DNA of 64,000 bases, taken from the NCBI GenBank assembly GCA_002372315.1, contig DFFU01000027.1, positions 17,175 to 81,174 of the forward strand. Reading direction: 5' to 3'. The stretch is from Alphaproteobacteria bacterium UBA3768 (GTDB lineage: Bacteria > Pseudomonadota > Alphaproteobacteria > CAAHEQ01 > UBA3637). The position numbers were made by a program, and so were the translations under genes. The notes beneath the pieces are model-generated. The model was given only the letters and a program-made list of their open reading frames with translations, did not search any database and had not been told where the DNA came from. Of this stretch, positions 51,719 through 61,312 are shown in pieces (position 1 is the first letter of the stretch; every line of letters begins with the position of its first letter).

Positions 51719-52663
51719 ATGGCACATTTTTGGTATAATTTACGCAATCGCTTCGTAAAGGCATATAATTCTGGTTATTTACCTGAACAAGATGGGCATA
51801 AGATTTTCTTTCAAGAGATAGGAAATCCCAAAGGTCAACCTGTTATCTGCTTTCACGGTGGTCCAGGAAGTGGTGCTAGGGTATCCTATGCCTACTCATA
51901 TAATTTAAAAAAGTATCGTGTTATTATATTTGACCAAAGAGGATGTGGTTTATCAGAATCCAAGGAAGCTTTTAAAGACAATACCATCCAGAAAACTGCC
52001 GAAGATGCCAACAGATTATTGGATTACCTACAAATTAAAACAAAAGTGGTTGTGGCAGGATGTTCTTGGGGTTCCACTTGTGCTTTGTTTTTTTCTGAGA
52101 CCTATCCAGAGCGGGTGAAGAAAATCATTGTAAACGCTATCTTTTTAGCTCGTAAAAAGGATGCAGAATATTTAACACCTATCATTCCTTTATTCTATCC
52201 AGATATGTGGGATGAATTAAAGAAAGTTGCAGGAAAAGAACAACCTGATAAGTATTTTGGAAAGTTGCTTTTTTCTGAAAAGCGTGCCGACCAACAAAAA
52301 GCGATGAAGTATTATAAATCTTTAGAAAATCAAACCTCTGATGGGGCTTTGTCATATACTTTTGACGGGCGTGAATATACAGATAAAGAAATCCAAAAGT
52401 TCCGTATTTTTATGCATTATCAAATGAATGACTTTTTCATGAAGGAAAATCAAATTCTTGAAAATGCGAACAAAATCAAAGATATTCCAATGGAAATCTA
52501 TCAAGACAGATGGGACCCCTGTTGTCCGATGTATCAGGCGTACGATTTGCATAAAGCCCTGCCAAAATCAAGATTACACCTTATCCCTGTCTTTGGTCAT
52601 GTTCATGAAAAAATGTTTTGGAAGATGTATCAGGACAACCTACACGATTATAAAGAAGAGTAA
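51719..52663 (+). CDS. pip: Proline iminopeptidase-like alpha/beta hydrolase (S33)
   Basis: 314 residues, cytoplasmic. Family S33: oxyanion-hole HGGPGSGARVSY, FDQRGCGLSE and the nucleophile elbow GCSWGSTCALFF; the acid lies in QDRWDPCCP and the His in PVFGHVHEK. The helical cap is present (YTFDGREYTDKE). It would remove N-terminal proline from peptides. Unusually for this family, the Asp region has two adjacent Cys. 3 bases before tdk. Confidence 0.92.
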   Translation: MAHFWYNLRNRFVKAYNSGYLPEQDGHKIFFQEIGNPKGQPVICFHGGPGSGARVSYAYSYNLKKYRVIIFDQRGCGLSESKEAFKDNTIQKTAEDANRLLDYLQIKTKVVVAGCSWGSTCALFFSETYPERVKKIIVNAIFLARKKDAEYLTPIIPLFYPDMWDELKKVAGKEQPDKYFGKLLFSEKRADQQKAMKYYKSLENQTSDGALSYTFDGREYTDKEIQKFRIFMHYQMNDFFMKENQILENANKIKDIPMEIYQDRWDPCCPMYQAYDLHKALPKSRLHLIPVFGHVHEKMFWKMYQDNLHDYKEE

Positions 52664-52666
52664 ACT

Positions 52667-53248
52667 ATGGCTAAATTATACTTTTATTATAGTGTGATGG
52701 GCGGAGGAAAGACAACCTCGCTTTTACAAACAGAATACAATTATTCCAAACAGGGTTTCAAACCATTGATTGTCAAACCAAAACTGGATGACCGTGAAGG
52801 TGCTCAAAATGGTTTTGGTCCTATCCAAAGTCGTATCATAACAGGAAAACACCAAGCCCTGTATGTGGATTCCGTAACGCCTGAAGCCTTAAATGGTATA
52901 GATTTTAATATTTTATTGGTGGATGAAGTCCAATTTTTTAAACCTAATGATATAGAAGCTCTTTCCGACATTGTGGATAAACGGAACATTCCTGTAGTTT
53001 GCTATGGTTTGAAAACAGATGCCAATGGCAACCTTTTTGAAGGGACTGCGAAGTTATTAGCGATTGCCGATAGTATCAAGGAAATCAAACATATTTGTAG
53101 ATGCGGTAGCAAAGCGACAATGCATGTGCGATACATAGACGGAAAAGTGGATACTTCTGGAGAAGCAATTGCCGTAGAAAAAGGCAATGTGACCTATGAA
53201 TCCGTCTGCCGCAAATGCTGGAAGCAAACAAGGGGCATGGAAAGATAG
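52667..53248 (+). CDS. tdk: Thymidine kinase
   Basis: 193 residues, type II (TK1-like). Walker A at residues 10-17 (VMGGGKTT; the more usual form is MxAGKT/S), DEVQFF Walker B, the lasso region and a structural zinc set (CRCGSKA, then CRKCW). Salvages thymidine to dTMP. The last residues overlap no real gene; the following promoter lies 9 bases after the stop. Confidence 0.95.
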   Translation: MAKLYFYYSVMGGGKTTSLLQTEYNYSKQGFKPLIVKPKLDDREGAQNGFGPIQSRIITGKHQALYVDSVTPEALNGIDFNILLVDEVQFFKPNDIEALSDIVDKRNIPVVCYGLKTDANGNLFEGTAKLLAIADSIKEIKHICRCGSKATMHVRYIDGKVDTSGEAIAVEKGNVTYESVCRKCWKQTRGMER

Positions 53249-53256
53249 ATTCCCCC

Positions 53257-53302
53257 TTGACTTCTGATACGTTCCTGTCTAAAATGAGAACAAAACAGGA
53301 AC
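53257..53302 (+). promoter_or_regulatory. SOS promoter: sigma70 hexamers plus LexA box
   Basis: TTGACT (53257-53262), 17 bases, TAAAAT (53280-53285), and GAAC-AAAACAG-GAAC at 53288-53302, which is the alphaproteobacterial LexA box GTTC-N7-GTTC read on the other strand. It sits on the predicted transcription start (about 53292), so LexA binding would block initiation of the polymerase gene. Confidence 0.82.
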
Positions 53303-53307
53303 AGATT

Positions 53308-54477
53308 ATGTCTTTAGTCAAAGAACACGTTATTGCTTTGGTAGATTGCGACTGCTTCTTTGTCAGTTGTGAACGTGTTGATAACCCCAGACTAAATGGT
53401 AAACCAGTCTGTGTAACCACTGGGGCAACCAGTAAGGGTATAGTTGTGTCCCGTTCCAATGAGGCAAAAGCACTTGGCATTAAAATGGGGCAACCTATGT
53501 TTCAACTCAATGGACTTTATCCCAGTTGCCATTATATCCCCGCCCGTCATGAACGCTATGCTGAGATTTCTAAACAAGTCATGGCAGTCCTCAGGGACTT
53601 CACACCAGAAGTGGAAGAAGTGTCTGTTGATGAAGCATACTTAGACCTAACTGGCATGAGCAAAATGTATGGTCTAACCTATGAGAATCTGATTAAAAAG
53701 ATACGCAAAACCATCCTTGAAAAGACAAAAGTGCCAGTTTCTATTGGACTTAGCACTTCTAAAACACTTGCTAAACTTGCCAGCGATAAAGCCAAGAAAA
53801 CTGGGGGCATTTTTATCATCCATCCCAAGAATGTGCGGGAAATCCTGAAAGATATTGATTTGGAAGAGATTTCTGGAATCAGCCATAAAACTTCAATGAA
53901 CTTTTGGAAAAAGGGTGTGACGAACATTGAAGAGTTTTTGGACAAAGACCCCAGTTGGGTTCGGCAAGCATTTGGTATCAATGGGGAGCGATTACGGTAT
54001 GAGTTGGCGGGAATTTCAGTATCGCCCGTAAATCCTGTGGAGGAAGCCCCGCAATCCATTCAAGACACTCGTGCTTTGGAAGATTTTACAGACAGTTTAG
54101 AGGTCTTGGAAAGCACTTTGCCCTATCATGTGCATCGGGCTTCCCAGAAACTTCGCAAATGGGATGGATATTGTAGCGTTTTGGCGGTTATGCTCAGGAC
54201 AAAGGATTTTAAGGTAGTTGAAACGGATGTAAAGTTTGATAAGCCGACCAATTCCGAGCAGAGGTTATTGAGAGCATCGCACGAACTCATCAGAAAACTT
54301 TATAAATCAAGGACTTTGTATCGTTCTGTTGGGATTACATTACGGAATCTGGTATTTGGGAAAGCCGTGCAACAATCCCTCTTTGAAACAGAACAGCGTG
54401 AAGACGATAAAATGTCCCATGTCATTGATGACCTTGAAAAGAAGTTCGGGAAGCAGGTAGTTAAATTGGGGATGTGA
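53308..54477 (+). CDS. umuC: Y-family DNA polymerase, UmuC-like
   Basis: 389 residues. Translesion polymerase: catalytic Asp in LVDCDCFFVSCERV and SVDEAYLDLTGM (Asp108, Glu109), the NEAKALGIKMGQP finger segment, helix-hairpin-helix and a little-finger domain. ATG at 53308 with AGGA is chosen because upstream in-frame starts would lie before the predicted mRNA start. It ends with QQSLFETEQ, resembling a beta-clamp-binding QxxLF motif. No umuD is adjacent, as in several mobile-element umuC genes. SOS induced by its LexA box. Confidence 0.92.
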   Translation: MSLVKEHVIALVDCDCFFVSCERVDNPRLNGKPVCVTTGATSKGIVVSRSNEAKALGIKMGQPMFQLNGLYPSCHYIPARHERYAEISKQVMAVLRDFTPEVEEVSVDEAYLDLTGMSKMYGLTYENLIKKIRKTILEKTKVPVSIGLSTSKTLAKLASDKAKKTGGIFIIHPKNVREILKDIDLEEISGISHKTSMNFWKKGVTNIEEFLDKDPSWVRQAFGINGERLRYELAGISVSPVNPVEEAPQSIQDTRALEDFTDSLEVLESTLPYHVHRASQKLRKWDGYCSVLAVMLRTKDFKVVETDVKFDKPTNSEQRLLRASHELIRKLYKSRTLYRSVGITLRNLVFGKAVQQSLFETEQREDDKMSHVIDDLEKKFGKQVVKLGM

Positions 54478-54485
54478 TTAACTTC

Positions 54486-54514
54486 TTGATTTTGATAAAA
54501 TATTGGAGTATGAT
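54486..54514 (+). promoter_or_regulatory. Promoter of the GIY-YIG/RAMA-like gene
   Basis: TTGATT (54486-54491), 17 bases, TATGAT (54509-54514), with AAAGGAG before the ATG at 54539. Confidence 0.65.
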
Positions 54515-54538
54515 GAAAGAAATAAGAAAGGAGATACT

Positions 54539-55144
54539 ATGGCAAAAGGTATTATTTACATTATGACAACTGTTGTTTCTGGTTTAATTAAAATTGGGAT
54601 TGCAGAAACCAAACAATATCAAGAAAGAATGCGTCATCTGGAGCATAATGGTTACTACAATGTAACGGGGTTAAAAAGATATTTTGCCATTGAAGTAGAG
54701 GATTATAAAGCGAAAGAAAAACTATTGCACAACGTATTTGGTAAGCACCGTGTTGGAGAAAGCGAATTATTTTCATTGGATGTTGAATTAGCAAAAGAAT
54801 TATTAATGGCATTTGATGGGAAAGTTATTTTCCCCGAAATTAAAAACAAAGCCAAAGAGTTTGCTGAACTTACGAAAACAAATGAGCAAAACAATAAATT
54901 TAGTTTTTATAATAAAGGTCTTAAAAATGGTGATACCATAATTTTTAAGGCGGATAAAAGTATAAAAGCAAAGATTGTAGGTGAGCGAGAGGTTGAGTAT
55001 TTGGGACAGACCTATAAATTATCTCCACTTACATACAAATTATATGAAAAAATGGGTAAATTGAACAGAAGTGGGGCATATCAAGGGGCTGCTCATTTTG
55101 AATACAAAGGAAAGCTATTGAAAGATTTACCTAACATAGTGTGA
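54539..55144 (+). CDS. GIY-YIG-like (T5orf172/MUG113) nuclease with C-terminal RAMA/DUF4357-like domain
   Basis: 201 residues. N-terminal half follows the T5orf172 variant of the GIY-YIG fold: KGIIYIMTT, LIKIGIAE, a Glu/His set in EVEDYKAKEKLLHNVF, then VGESELFSLD. The C-terminal half (YNKGLKNGDTIIFKADKS, ... YLGQTYKLSPLTY, ... FEYKGKLLKDLPN) matches the pattern of the RAMA or DUF4357 modules found in restriction and anti-phage proteins. It lies 73 bases before hsdR with its own promoter, so it may be an accessory nuclease of the R-M locus. Confidence 0.75.
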   Translation: MAKGIIYIMTTVVSGLIKIGIAETKQYQERMRHLEHNGYYNVTGLKRYFAIEVEDYKAKEKLLHNVFGKHRVGESELFSLDVELAKELLMAFDGKVIFPEIKNKAKEFAELTKTNEQNNKFSFYNKGLKNGDTIIFKADKSIKAKIVGEREVEYLGQTYKLSPLTYKLYEKMGKLNRSGAYQGAAHFEYKGKLLKDLPNIV

Positions 55145-55150
55145 TTTTCC

Positions 55151-55179
55151 TTGATATTTTTGATTTTTTTTAATATACT
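55151..55179 (+). promoter_or_regulatory. Promoter of the hsdR operon
   Basis: TTGATA (55151-55156), 17 bases, TATACT (55174-55179), leading to AAGAAAGGG before the hsdR ATG. Confidence 0.75.
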
Positions 55180-55217
55180 TTTTCCAGTTTATCTTATGTT
55201 TTAAGAAAGGGTTTAGA

Positions 55218-57695
55218 ATGTCTGAAACAGAAGCGGAAGCCAGAATTAAAATAAACAAATTGCTTGAGAAAGCTGGTTGGAGATTATGTGATGATGAAAA
55301 TGGTAAGAAAAATGTTGATCTAGAACATTCTACTACTGTTAAAAAATCAGATTCAGAAAAAGGTGGAGCAATAGATTATCTATTGTTAGATAGTAAAAAC
55401 TATCCATTATGCGTTTTAGAAGCAAAAAAGAAGAGTATAAATCCATTATTTGCCAAAGACCAAGCAAGGGCATACGCTGTTTCACAAGGAATTAGGTTTG
55501 TTATCTTATCAAATGGAGATATTCATTACCTATGGGATATAGAAAATGGAAATCCACAAATTATAACAGCAATGCCCACACAAGAATCCTTGATGAATAA
55601 GAAGTCATTCAAACCACAACCAAAATCATTGACATCTATAGAAATAACAAAGGAATTTGTTGCTTTAACTCAAAATCCAAATTTGTTAAATGACCCAGAT
55701 TATCTAAATTCTGAAATAAGAGATGAATACTGTAGAGCTCACGGTTATAAAATATTGAGGGATTATCAAATTGAGGCAATTAAAGCAGTTCAAAAAGCAG
55801 TTGCTAATGGTAAAGATAGATTTTTATTAGAACTTGCCACAGGACTTGGTAAAACACTGATAGCAGGAGCAATTATTCAATTGTTCTTGAAATCTGGAAA
55901 TGCTAATAGAGTTTTGTTTCTAGTTGATAGATTGGAGTTAGAAGACCAAGCAAAGAAGAACTATGATACATACCTGAGAGATTATAACTGCGTTATCTAT
56001 AAACAAAAGAAAAATGATTGGAAAAAAGCAAATGTGGTTATTTCTACGGTTCAAAGTTTAGAAGGAAAGTTTAAGGATTTATTTTCTCCCACAGATTTTG
56101 ATTTAGTTATTTCAGATGAAGCACATAGAAGCATTGGGGGAAATTCTAGGGCACTATTTGAATACTTTATTGGATATAAATTAGGTTTAACAGCAACACC
56201 AAAAGATTACATTAAAAATTTAAATGTAGACAAACTGAGAGTTGATAACCCAAAAGCATTAGAAAAGAGAATATTATTGGATACCTATAGGACATTTGGT
56301 TGTGAAACGGGTGAACCCACTTTTAGATATTCACTGATTGATGGAGTAAAAAATGGTTATTTAATTCCACCTGTTGTTGTTGATGCAAGAACTGAAATCA
56401 CAACAGAATTACTATCAGAACAAGGTTATGCTGTTCCAACTTCAACAGAAGATGGACAAGAAACAACAGAGTATATGAAGCAGAAAGATTTTGAAAGGAA
56501 ATTCTTTTCAGAACCCACTAATAAGATTTTTTGTAAGACCTTCTTGGAAAATGCTTTAAGAGACCCAATTTCTGGTGAAATTGGTAAAACAATTATATTT
56601 GGTGTGTCTCAAAATCACTGTGCCAAAATTGTGCAAATTTTGAACCAAATGGCTGATAAAATGTTCCCAGATATGTATAAATCTGATTTTGCGGTTCAAG
56701 TGACATCATTGGTAATGGATGCCCAACAACATACTGTTGATTTTTCTAATAATAAATTAAATGGTATTAGTAAAGTAAAGGAAGGATATGAAACAAGTAG
56801 AACAAGAGTATGTGTCACCGTTGGGATGATGACAACAGGATACGATTGCTCTGATATTTTGAACATTGTTTTGATGAGACCTATATTTTCACCAACAGAT
56901 TTCATCCAAATTAAAGGAAGAGGAACAAGAAAACATTTCTTTAAGTATGTAGATGAAAACAAAAAAGTTAAAATTATTGAGAAGAAAGAGTTTAAGATAT
57001 TGGACTTTTTTGCTAACTGCCAATATTTTGAAGAAGATTTTGATTACGATGCTGTGTTAAAATTACCACGAGTCAAGCCAGTAGAACCCGGACCAAATCC
57101 ACCCTCGCCGCCTCCAGGGGCAGATTATGAAAATATCCAACCGGACCCATTAAAAACCATAGAAACAACTCCAATTGATAAGAATGGTATGAAAATTGAC
57201 AGAATGTTCTTCCAACAAGCGAGTGATACCATCAAAAAAGATAAGGATATCAAACTGGCGGTTGATGAAGAAAATTGGGACAGAGCCATCAATTTGGTGA
57301 AAGAAAGATTTGAAAATAAACCACAATTGTATATCAACTTGGAAAAAATCAAAGAATCTGAAAACTTGGATAGAAGAGTCAGTTGGAGAGAGGTTCTGGA
57401 AAGGGTTTTTGGTCTGATAGATGTATTTAAGAACAAAGATGAACTTTTGGAAGACGAATGTGATAAGTTTATCTCCATCTATAAACCAGAGGCAAAATAC
57501 GTTCCTTATGTAAAGAAATTCATACAGGCATATACAACAGATGGTAAATTTAGGGATATTATTGATAAAAAAGAATTTTCAAACTTAAACTTCTATTCTG
57601 GATTTTCTCTTTCTGACTATAAGAATATGAATGGTTTTAAAGAGATGCTGCCGAATTATATTAAAGAAAACATTAATTTAAATACTTTTATGTAG
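55218..57695 (+). CDS. hsdR: Type I restriction enzyme R subunit
   Basis: 825 residues, the EcoAI/EcoEI (type IB-like) length rather than the 1000+ of EcoKI. N-terminal PD-(D/E)xK nuclease with Asp53 in AIDYLL and Glu68-x-Lys70 in LEAKKK. SF2 motor: Walker A ATGLGKT (about 206-212), DEAHRS at 300-305, GLTATP and KGRGTRKHFF. C-terminal region binds the methyltransferase. Translocates DNA and cleaves unmodified DNA far from the site. 8 bases before the MS gene. Confidence 0.94.
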   Translation: MSETEAEARIKINKLLEKAGWRLCDDENGKKNVDLEHSTTVKKSDSEKGGAIDYLLLDSKNYPLCVLEAKKKSINPLFAKDQARAYAVSQGIRFVILSNGDIHYLWDIENGNPQIITAMPTQESLMNKKSFKPQPKSLTSIEITKEFVALTQNPNLLNDPDYLNSEIRDEYCRAHGYKILRDYQIEAIKAVQKAVANGKDRFLLELATGLGKTLIAGAIIQLFLKSGNANRVLFLVDRLELEDQAKKNYDTYLRDYNCVIYKQKKNDWKKANVVISTVQSLEGKFKDLFSPTDFDLVISDEAHRSIGGNSRALFEYFIGYKLGLTATPKDYIKNLNVDKLRVDNPKALEKRILLDTYRTFGCETGEPTFRYSLIDGVKNGYLIPPVVVDARTEITTELLSEQGYAVPTSTEDGQETTEYMKQKDFERKFFSEPTNKIFCKTFLENALRDPISGEIGKTIIFGVSQNHCAKIVQILNQMADKMFPDMYKSDFAVQVTSLVMDAQQHTVDFSNNKLNGISKVKEGYETSRTRVCVTVGMMTTGYDCSDILNIVLMRPIFSPTDFIQIKGRGTRKHFFKYVDENKKVKIIEKKEFKILDFFANCQYFEEDFDYDAVLKLPRVKPVEPGPNPPSPPPGADYENIQPDPLKTIETTPIDKNGMKIDRMFFQQASDTIKKDKDIKLAVDEENWDRAINLVKERFENKPQLYINLEKIKESENLDRRVSWREVLERVFGLIDVFKNKDELLEDECDKFISIYKPEAKYVPYVKKFIQAYTTDGKFRDIIDKKEFSNLNFYSGFSLSDYKNMNGFKEMLPNYIKENINLNTFM

Positions 57696-57703
57696 GGGGA
57701 GAT

Positions 57704-60196
57704 ATGTTAGATAAGGAAACCAAGAGAATTATTGATAATGCACGTGATATTTTGGTGGGAAAAGTTCCCAACCCCTTATCGCAAGTGGATTTGATAACCA
57801 TAGCAATGATTTATAAGTTCATGGATGACATGGATTTAGATAACATATCTTTGGGTGGCAAGCGTCTTTTCTTTACAGGGGATTATGAAAAATACGCATG
57901 GAGCAATTTATTATCATCCACTGTTGGGAACAATGAAAGATTAAATACCTATGCTGAAGCATTGGATAAATTACCTTATGCTAAAAATATTCCACAATTG
58001 TTCAGAACTATTTTTAAAGATGCATTTTTACCCTTCCGTGACGGAGCAACTTTAACAATGTTCTTGAAGGAAATTAATAACTTATCGTACGAAAACTCCG
58101 AAAATTTGGGCGATGCTTTTGAATACTTACTTTCTATTATGAGTTCACAGGGAGATGCAGGACAATTTAGGACTCCTAGACATATTATTGATTTTATTGT
58201 GGAAGTTGTAAATCCAACAAAAACGGATAGCATTTTGGACCCAGCATGTGGGACAGCGGGATTTTTAATATCCGCTTATAAACATATACTCCAACAGGCA
58301 AAGAGTAATATAGTTCCTTTATCTGTGGATGAAATAAAGAATATTACACAAAATATTGAAGGTTATGATATTGACCCAACAATGGTTAAGTTATCGTTGG
58401 TAAATCTTTACTTACATAGGTTTTCAACACCCAGAATTTACGAATATGATACTTTATCATCTGATGATAGATGGGGGGATAAATTTGATGTGATATTGGC
58501 AAATCCGCCCTTTATGACACCAAAGGGCGGCATAAGACCTCATAACAAATTTGGAATCAAAGCAAACAGAGCAGAAGTCCTATTCGTTGATTACTTTATG
58601 GAACATTTGACATTAAAAGGAAAAGCAGGATTTGTTGTCCCTGAAGGAATAATCTTCCAATCAGCAACTGCTTACAAATCTTTAAGAAAGATGATGGTGG
58701 ATGATTATTTTCTGTATGCTGTTGTCAGTTTGCCTGCTGGTGTCTTTAACCCATATTCTGGGGTAAAAACATCCATTCTGTTTTTTGATAGGGAACTTGC
58801 TAAGAAAACAGACAAAATCTTATTTGTGGATATTAAAAATGATGGATATGATTTAGGTGCTCAAAGAAGACCTATCAAAGATAACGATTTACCATCTGCC
58901 TTGGATGCTGTTAAAAAGTATCAAACATCCTATAATTCACCAGATTTAGAATTACCATCAAATTGTTTATTGGTGGAAAAATCCAAAATTGCTGAAAATG
59001 GGGAATATAATTTAACTGCCAGCAGATATAAGCAAACCCAAGATTTAACCAACAGCAAATGGAAAATGGTTAAATTGGGGGATTTGGTTGAAGTAAAAAA
59101 TGGGTATGCGTTCAAAAGTGAAATGTATGTTTCAGAAGGACACAGAGTAATGAGAATTACAAATGTCCAAAAAGGATATTTGGTAGATTCAGACCCAAAA
59201 TTTTACTCTTACAGTGAAACATTAAAACAATATGACCTTAAAGAACAAGATATTCTTCTATCCCTAACTGGGAATGTTGGACGAGTTGGAATTATGACAA
59301 AAGACCTTTTGCCAGCATACTTGAATCAACGAGTTGCTTGTTTAAGAATAAAGCGAAACACTATATTAGAAAAGTTTTTATTTTTTATCCTGAATACTGA
59401 TGCTTTTGAGAAGTTATGTATAGATAACTCCAATGGAATAGCACAGAAAAATTTAAGCACTGAATTCGTCAAGCAGATAGAAATCCCATTACCACCATTG
59501 GAAGTCCAAGAGGAAGTTGTAAAGGAATTGGATGGATACCAAGCAATCATAGACGGAGCACAGAAAGTTGTAGATAACTGGAAACCCACTTTCACCATCA
59601 ACCCCAACTGGGGAAAAGTTAAATTGGGAGACGTTGCTGATTTTATCAGAGGACCTTTTGGTGGAGCACTGAAAAAAGAAATTTTCAAAGAAACTGGCTA
59701 TTTGGTATATGAACAATACCATGCCATAAATAATGATTTTAATTTTGGCAGATATTTTATAGACAAAGAGAAATATCAGGAAATGAAAAGATTTTCTGTT
59801 AATGCAGGAGATTTGATAATTAGTTGTTCTGGAACTATGGGAAGGATAGCAATTATTCCAGACATTTATAAAGATGGTATTATAAATCAAGCACTATTAA
59901 AATTAACAACTCACAACCAATTAAACAATAGATATCTAAAGATATTACTACAACAGCCATTCTACCAAGATAAGTATTTTTCTAACCAAGCAGGGGTAGC
60001 CATCCAGAATGTTATGTCTGTTAAAGAATTAAAGAATATATCTATTCCTTTGCCCTCATTGGAAGAACAAAAATCCATTGTTGCCAAAATTGAACAAGAA
60101 GAACAATATGTGGATGCTTGTAAGAAGTTAATTGAACTAAACAAACAAAAGATTTCAGATAAAATCAAATCCATCTGGAACAATGATAAGGAATAA
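57704..60196 (+). CDS. hsdM: Fused type I methyltransferase and specificity subunit (HsdM-HsdS)
   Basis: 830 residues. Residues 1-440 are HsdM, an N6-adenine methyltransferase: SAM motif DPACGTAGF at 179 and catalytic NPPF at 267. From about 452 the chain continues as HsdS with two target-recognition half-sites: first TRD beginning WKMVKLGDLVEVKNGYAFKS, conserved helix region IPLPPLEVQEEVVKELDG, second TRD beginning WGKVKLGDVADFIRGPFGG (at 635), and a second IPLPSLEEQKSIVAKIEQ. In most type I systems these are separate genes; here one polypeptide provides both. Confidence 0.92.
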   Translation: MLDKETKRIIDNARDILVGKVPNPLSQVDLITIAMIYKFMDDMDLDNISLGGKRLFFTGDYEKYAWSNLLSSTVGNNERLNTYAEALDKLPYAKNIPQLFRTIFKDAFLPFRDGATLTMFLKEINNLSYENSENLGDAFEYLLSIMSSQGDAGQFRTPRHIIDFIVEVVNPTKTDSILDPACGTAGFLISAYKHILQQAKSNIVPLSVDEIKNITQNIEGYDIDPTMVKLSLVNLYLHRFSTPRIYEYDTLSSDDRWGDKFDVILANPPFMTPKGGIRPHNKFGIKANRAEVLFVDYFMEHLTLKGKAGFVVPEGIIFQSATAYKSLRKMMVDDYFLYAVVSLPAGVFNPYSGVKTSILFFDRELAKKTDKILFVDIKNDGYDLGAQRRPIKDNDLPSALDAVKKYQTSYNSPDLELPSNCLLVEKSKIAENGEYNLTASRYKQTQDLTNSKWKMVKLGDLVEVKNGYAFKSEMYVSEGHRVMRITNVQKGYLVDSDPKFYSYSETLKQYDLKEQDILLSLTGNVGRVGIMTKDLLPAYLNQRVACLRIKRNTILEKFLFFILNTDAFEKLCIDNSNGIAQKNLSTEFVKQIEIPLPPLEVQEEVVKELDGYQAIIDGAQKVVDNWKPTFTINPNWGKVKLGDVADFIRGPFGGALKKEIFKETGYLVYEQYHAINNDFNFGRYFIDKEKYQEMKRFSVNAGDLIISCSGTMGRIAIIPDIYKDGIINQALLKLTTHNQLNNRYLKILLQQPFYQDKYFSNQAGVAIQNVMSVKELKNISIPLPSLEEQKSIVAKIEQEEQYVDACKKLIELNKQKISDKIKSIWNNDKE

Positions 60197-60198
60197 TA

Positions 60199-61272
60199 AT
60201 GACTAATAAAAATAAAAAAGAAGCCACATCTTATGATCAGCAATTAAAGTATATTCAAGCCCTTTGGTCTGAAATCAGGAAAATTTATTCAACTGAACCT
60301 AGAATGCCCTCTATGTTACATAATTGGGATTTTAATAAAATGGAAAAATTGATGGATTTGGATGGTCCAGAGCTTTATTCAATTAAGTTTTTTTATAATC
60401 AATTGATAAATTTTACTGCCTTTGGAAAAACTGTTGAACAGCCCAATTTTCTATGTTTGGTATTTGTTGTAATAATTGCAATTTTAAAAGAACGAAATAT
60501 TAGGCATTATCTTCCAGAAAGAGAAGATATAATCCAAGCATTCTATAAAAAAGTGAATCTTTATAAAAAGGGTAGTAATATCCATATTCCAATTTATATT
60601 GGTGATGATTATCAGAAAATAATTGAAACGATATTGCCTGATTTAATTCAACAGGATGAGTTGGATAAAATTCAGCAATATTTAACTAAACCGAATACAA
60701 TTTATCAAGAAGAACAAGAAAAAACATTAAATCTACAAAATGAAATTGATGAAAAGTTAAATAAACAGCAGAATAAAATTGATGAATTAAAGGAAATGTT
60801 GGAAAAACAGCATAGAGAACTTAATTTTGTCAATTTAAGCGACGCTTTTAGTAAAATTCAGAAAGAGAAAAAAGAAACAAAAAATGCTATAAGGGTTTGG
60901 CTTGTTGTTTTCTTTTTACTGTTGTGTATAATTCCTATATGCTTAATATGTACGGGGGTAGAAGAGTTCAGATGGTTTAAAGTAATTCCATTTATTACAT
61001 TGGAAATTATTTGCTTGTATGTTTTTAGATTATTTTATCAGCAATTCTTATCAGTAAAATCAGAACTATTACAATTGGATTTAAGAGTAAATTTATGTGC
61101 TTTTATTGAGGGATATATGGAATTTAAGGGAAAACATAAAGATGATACAGTGCATTTGTTTGAACAACTGATATTCAGTAATATCATCTCTGATGAAAAG
61201 AAAGTACCATCAACTGTAGATGGCTTGGATACATTGGCAAAACTAATCTCCGAAATAAAGAAGGTAAATTAA
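60199..61272 (+). CDS. Two-TM coiled-coil protein in the R-M operon
   Basis: 357 residues; starts 2 bases after the MS gene. I do not recognise a characterised family; the C-terminal part resembles DUF6161-like membrane proteins in layout. A helical N-terminal domain (1-165), a coiled coil (about 173-227, Lys/Glu/Gln-rich), two membrane helices (about 231-252 and 258-280) and a cytoplasmic C-terminal domain (LRVNLCAFIEGYMEFKGKH ... LFEQLIFSNII). Its place inside the restriction operon suggests an accessory or abortive-infection role, inferred only. Confidence 0.75.
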   Translation: MTNKNKKEATSYDQQLKYIQALWSEIRKIYSTEPRMPSMLHNWDFNKMEKLMDLDGPELYSIKFFYNQLINFTAFGKTVEQPNFLCLVFVVIIAILKERNIRHYLPEREDIIQAFYKKVNLYKKGSNIHIPIYIGDDYQKIIETILPDLIQQDELDKIQQYLTKPNTIYQEEQEKTLNLQNEIDEKLNKQQNKIDELKEMLEKQHRELNFVNLSDAFSKIQKEKKETKNAIRVWLVVFFLLLCIIPICLICTGVEEFRWFKVIPFITLEIICLYVFRLFYQQFLSVKSELLQLDLRVNLCAFIEGYMEFKGKHKDDTVHLFEQLIFSNIISDEKKVPSTVDGLDTLAKLISEIKKVN

Positions 61273-61312
61273 TCTTTCTCTCAAATATCTGTGCGAGCAA
61301 AAGGTTGGGAAC

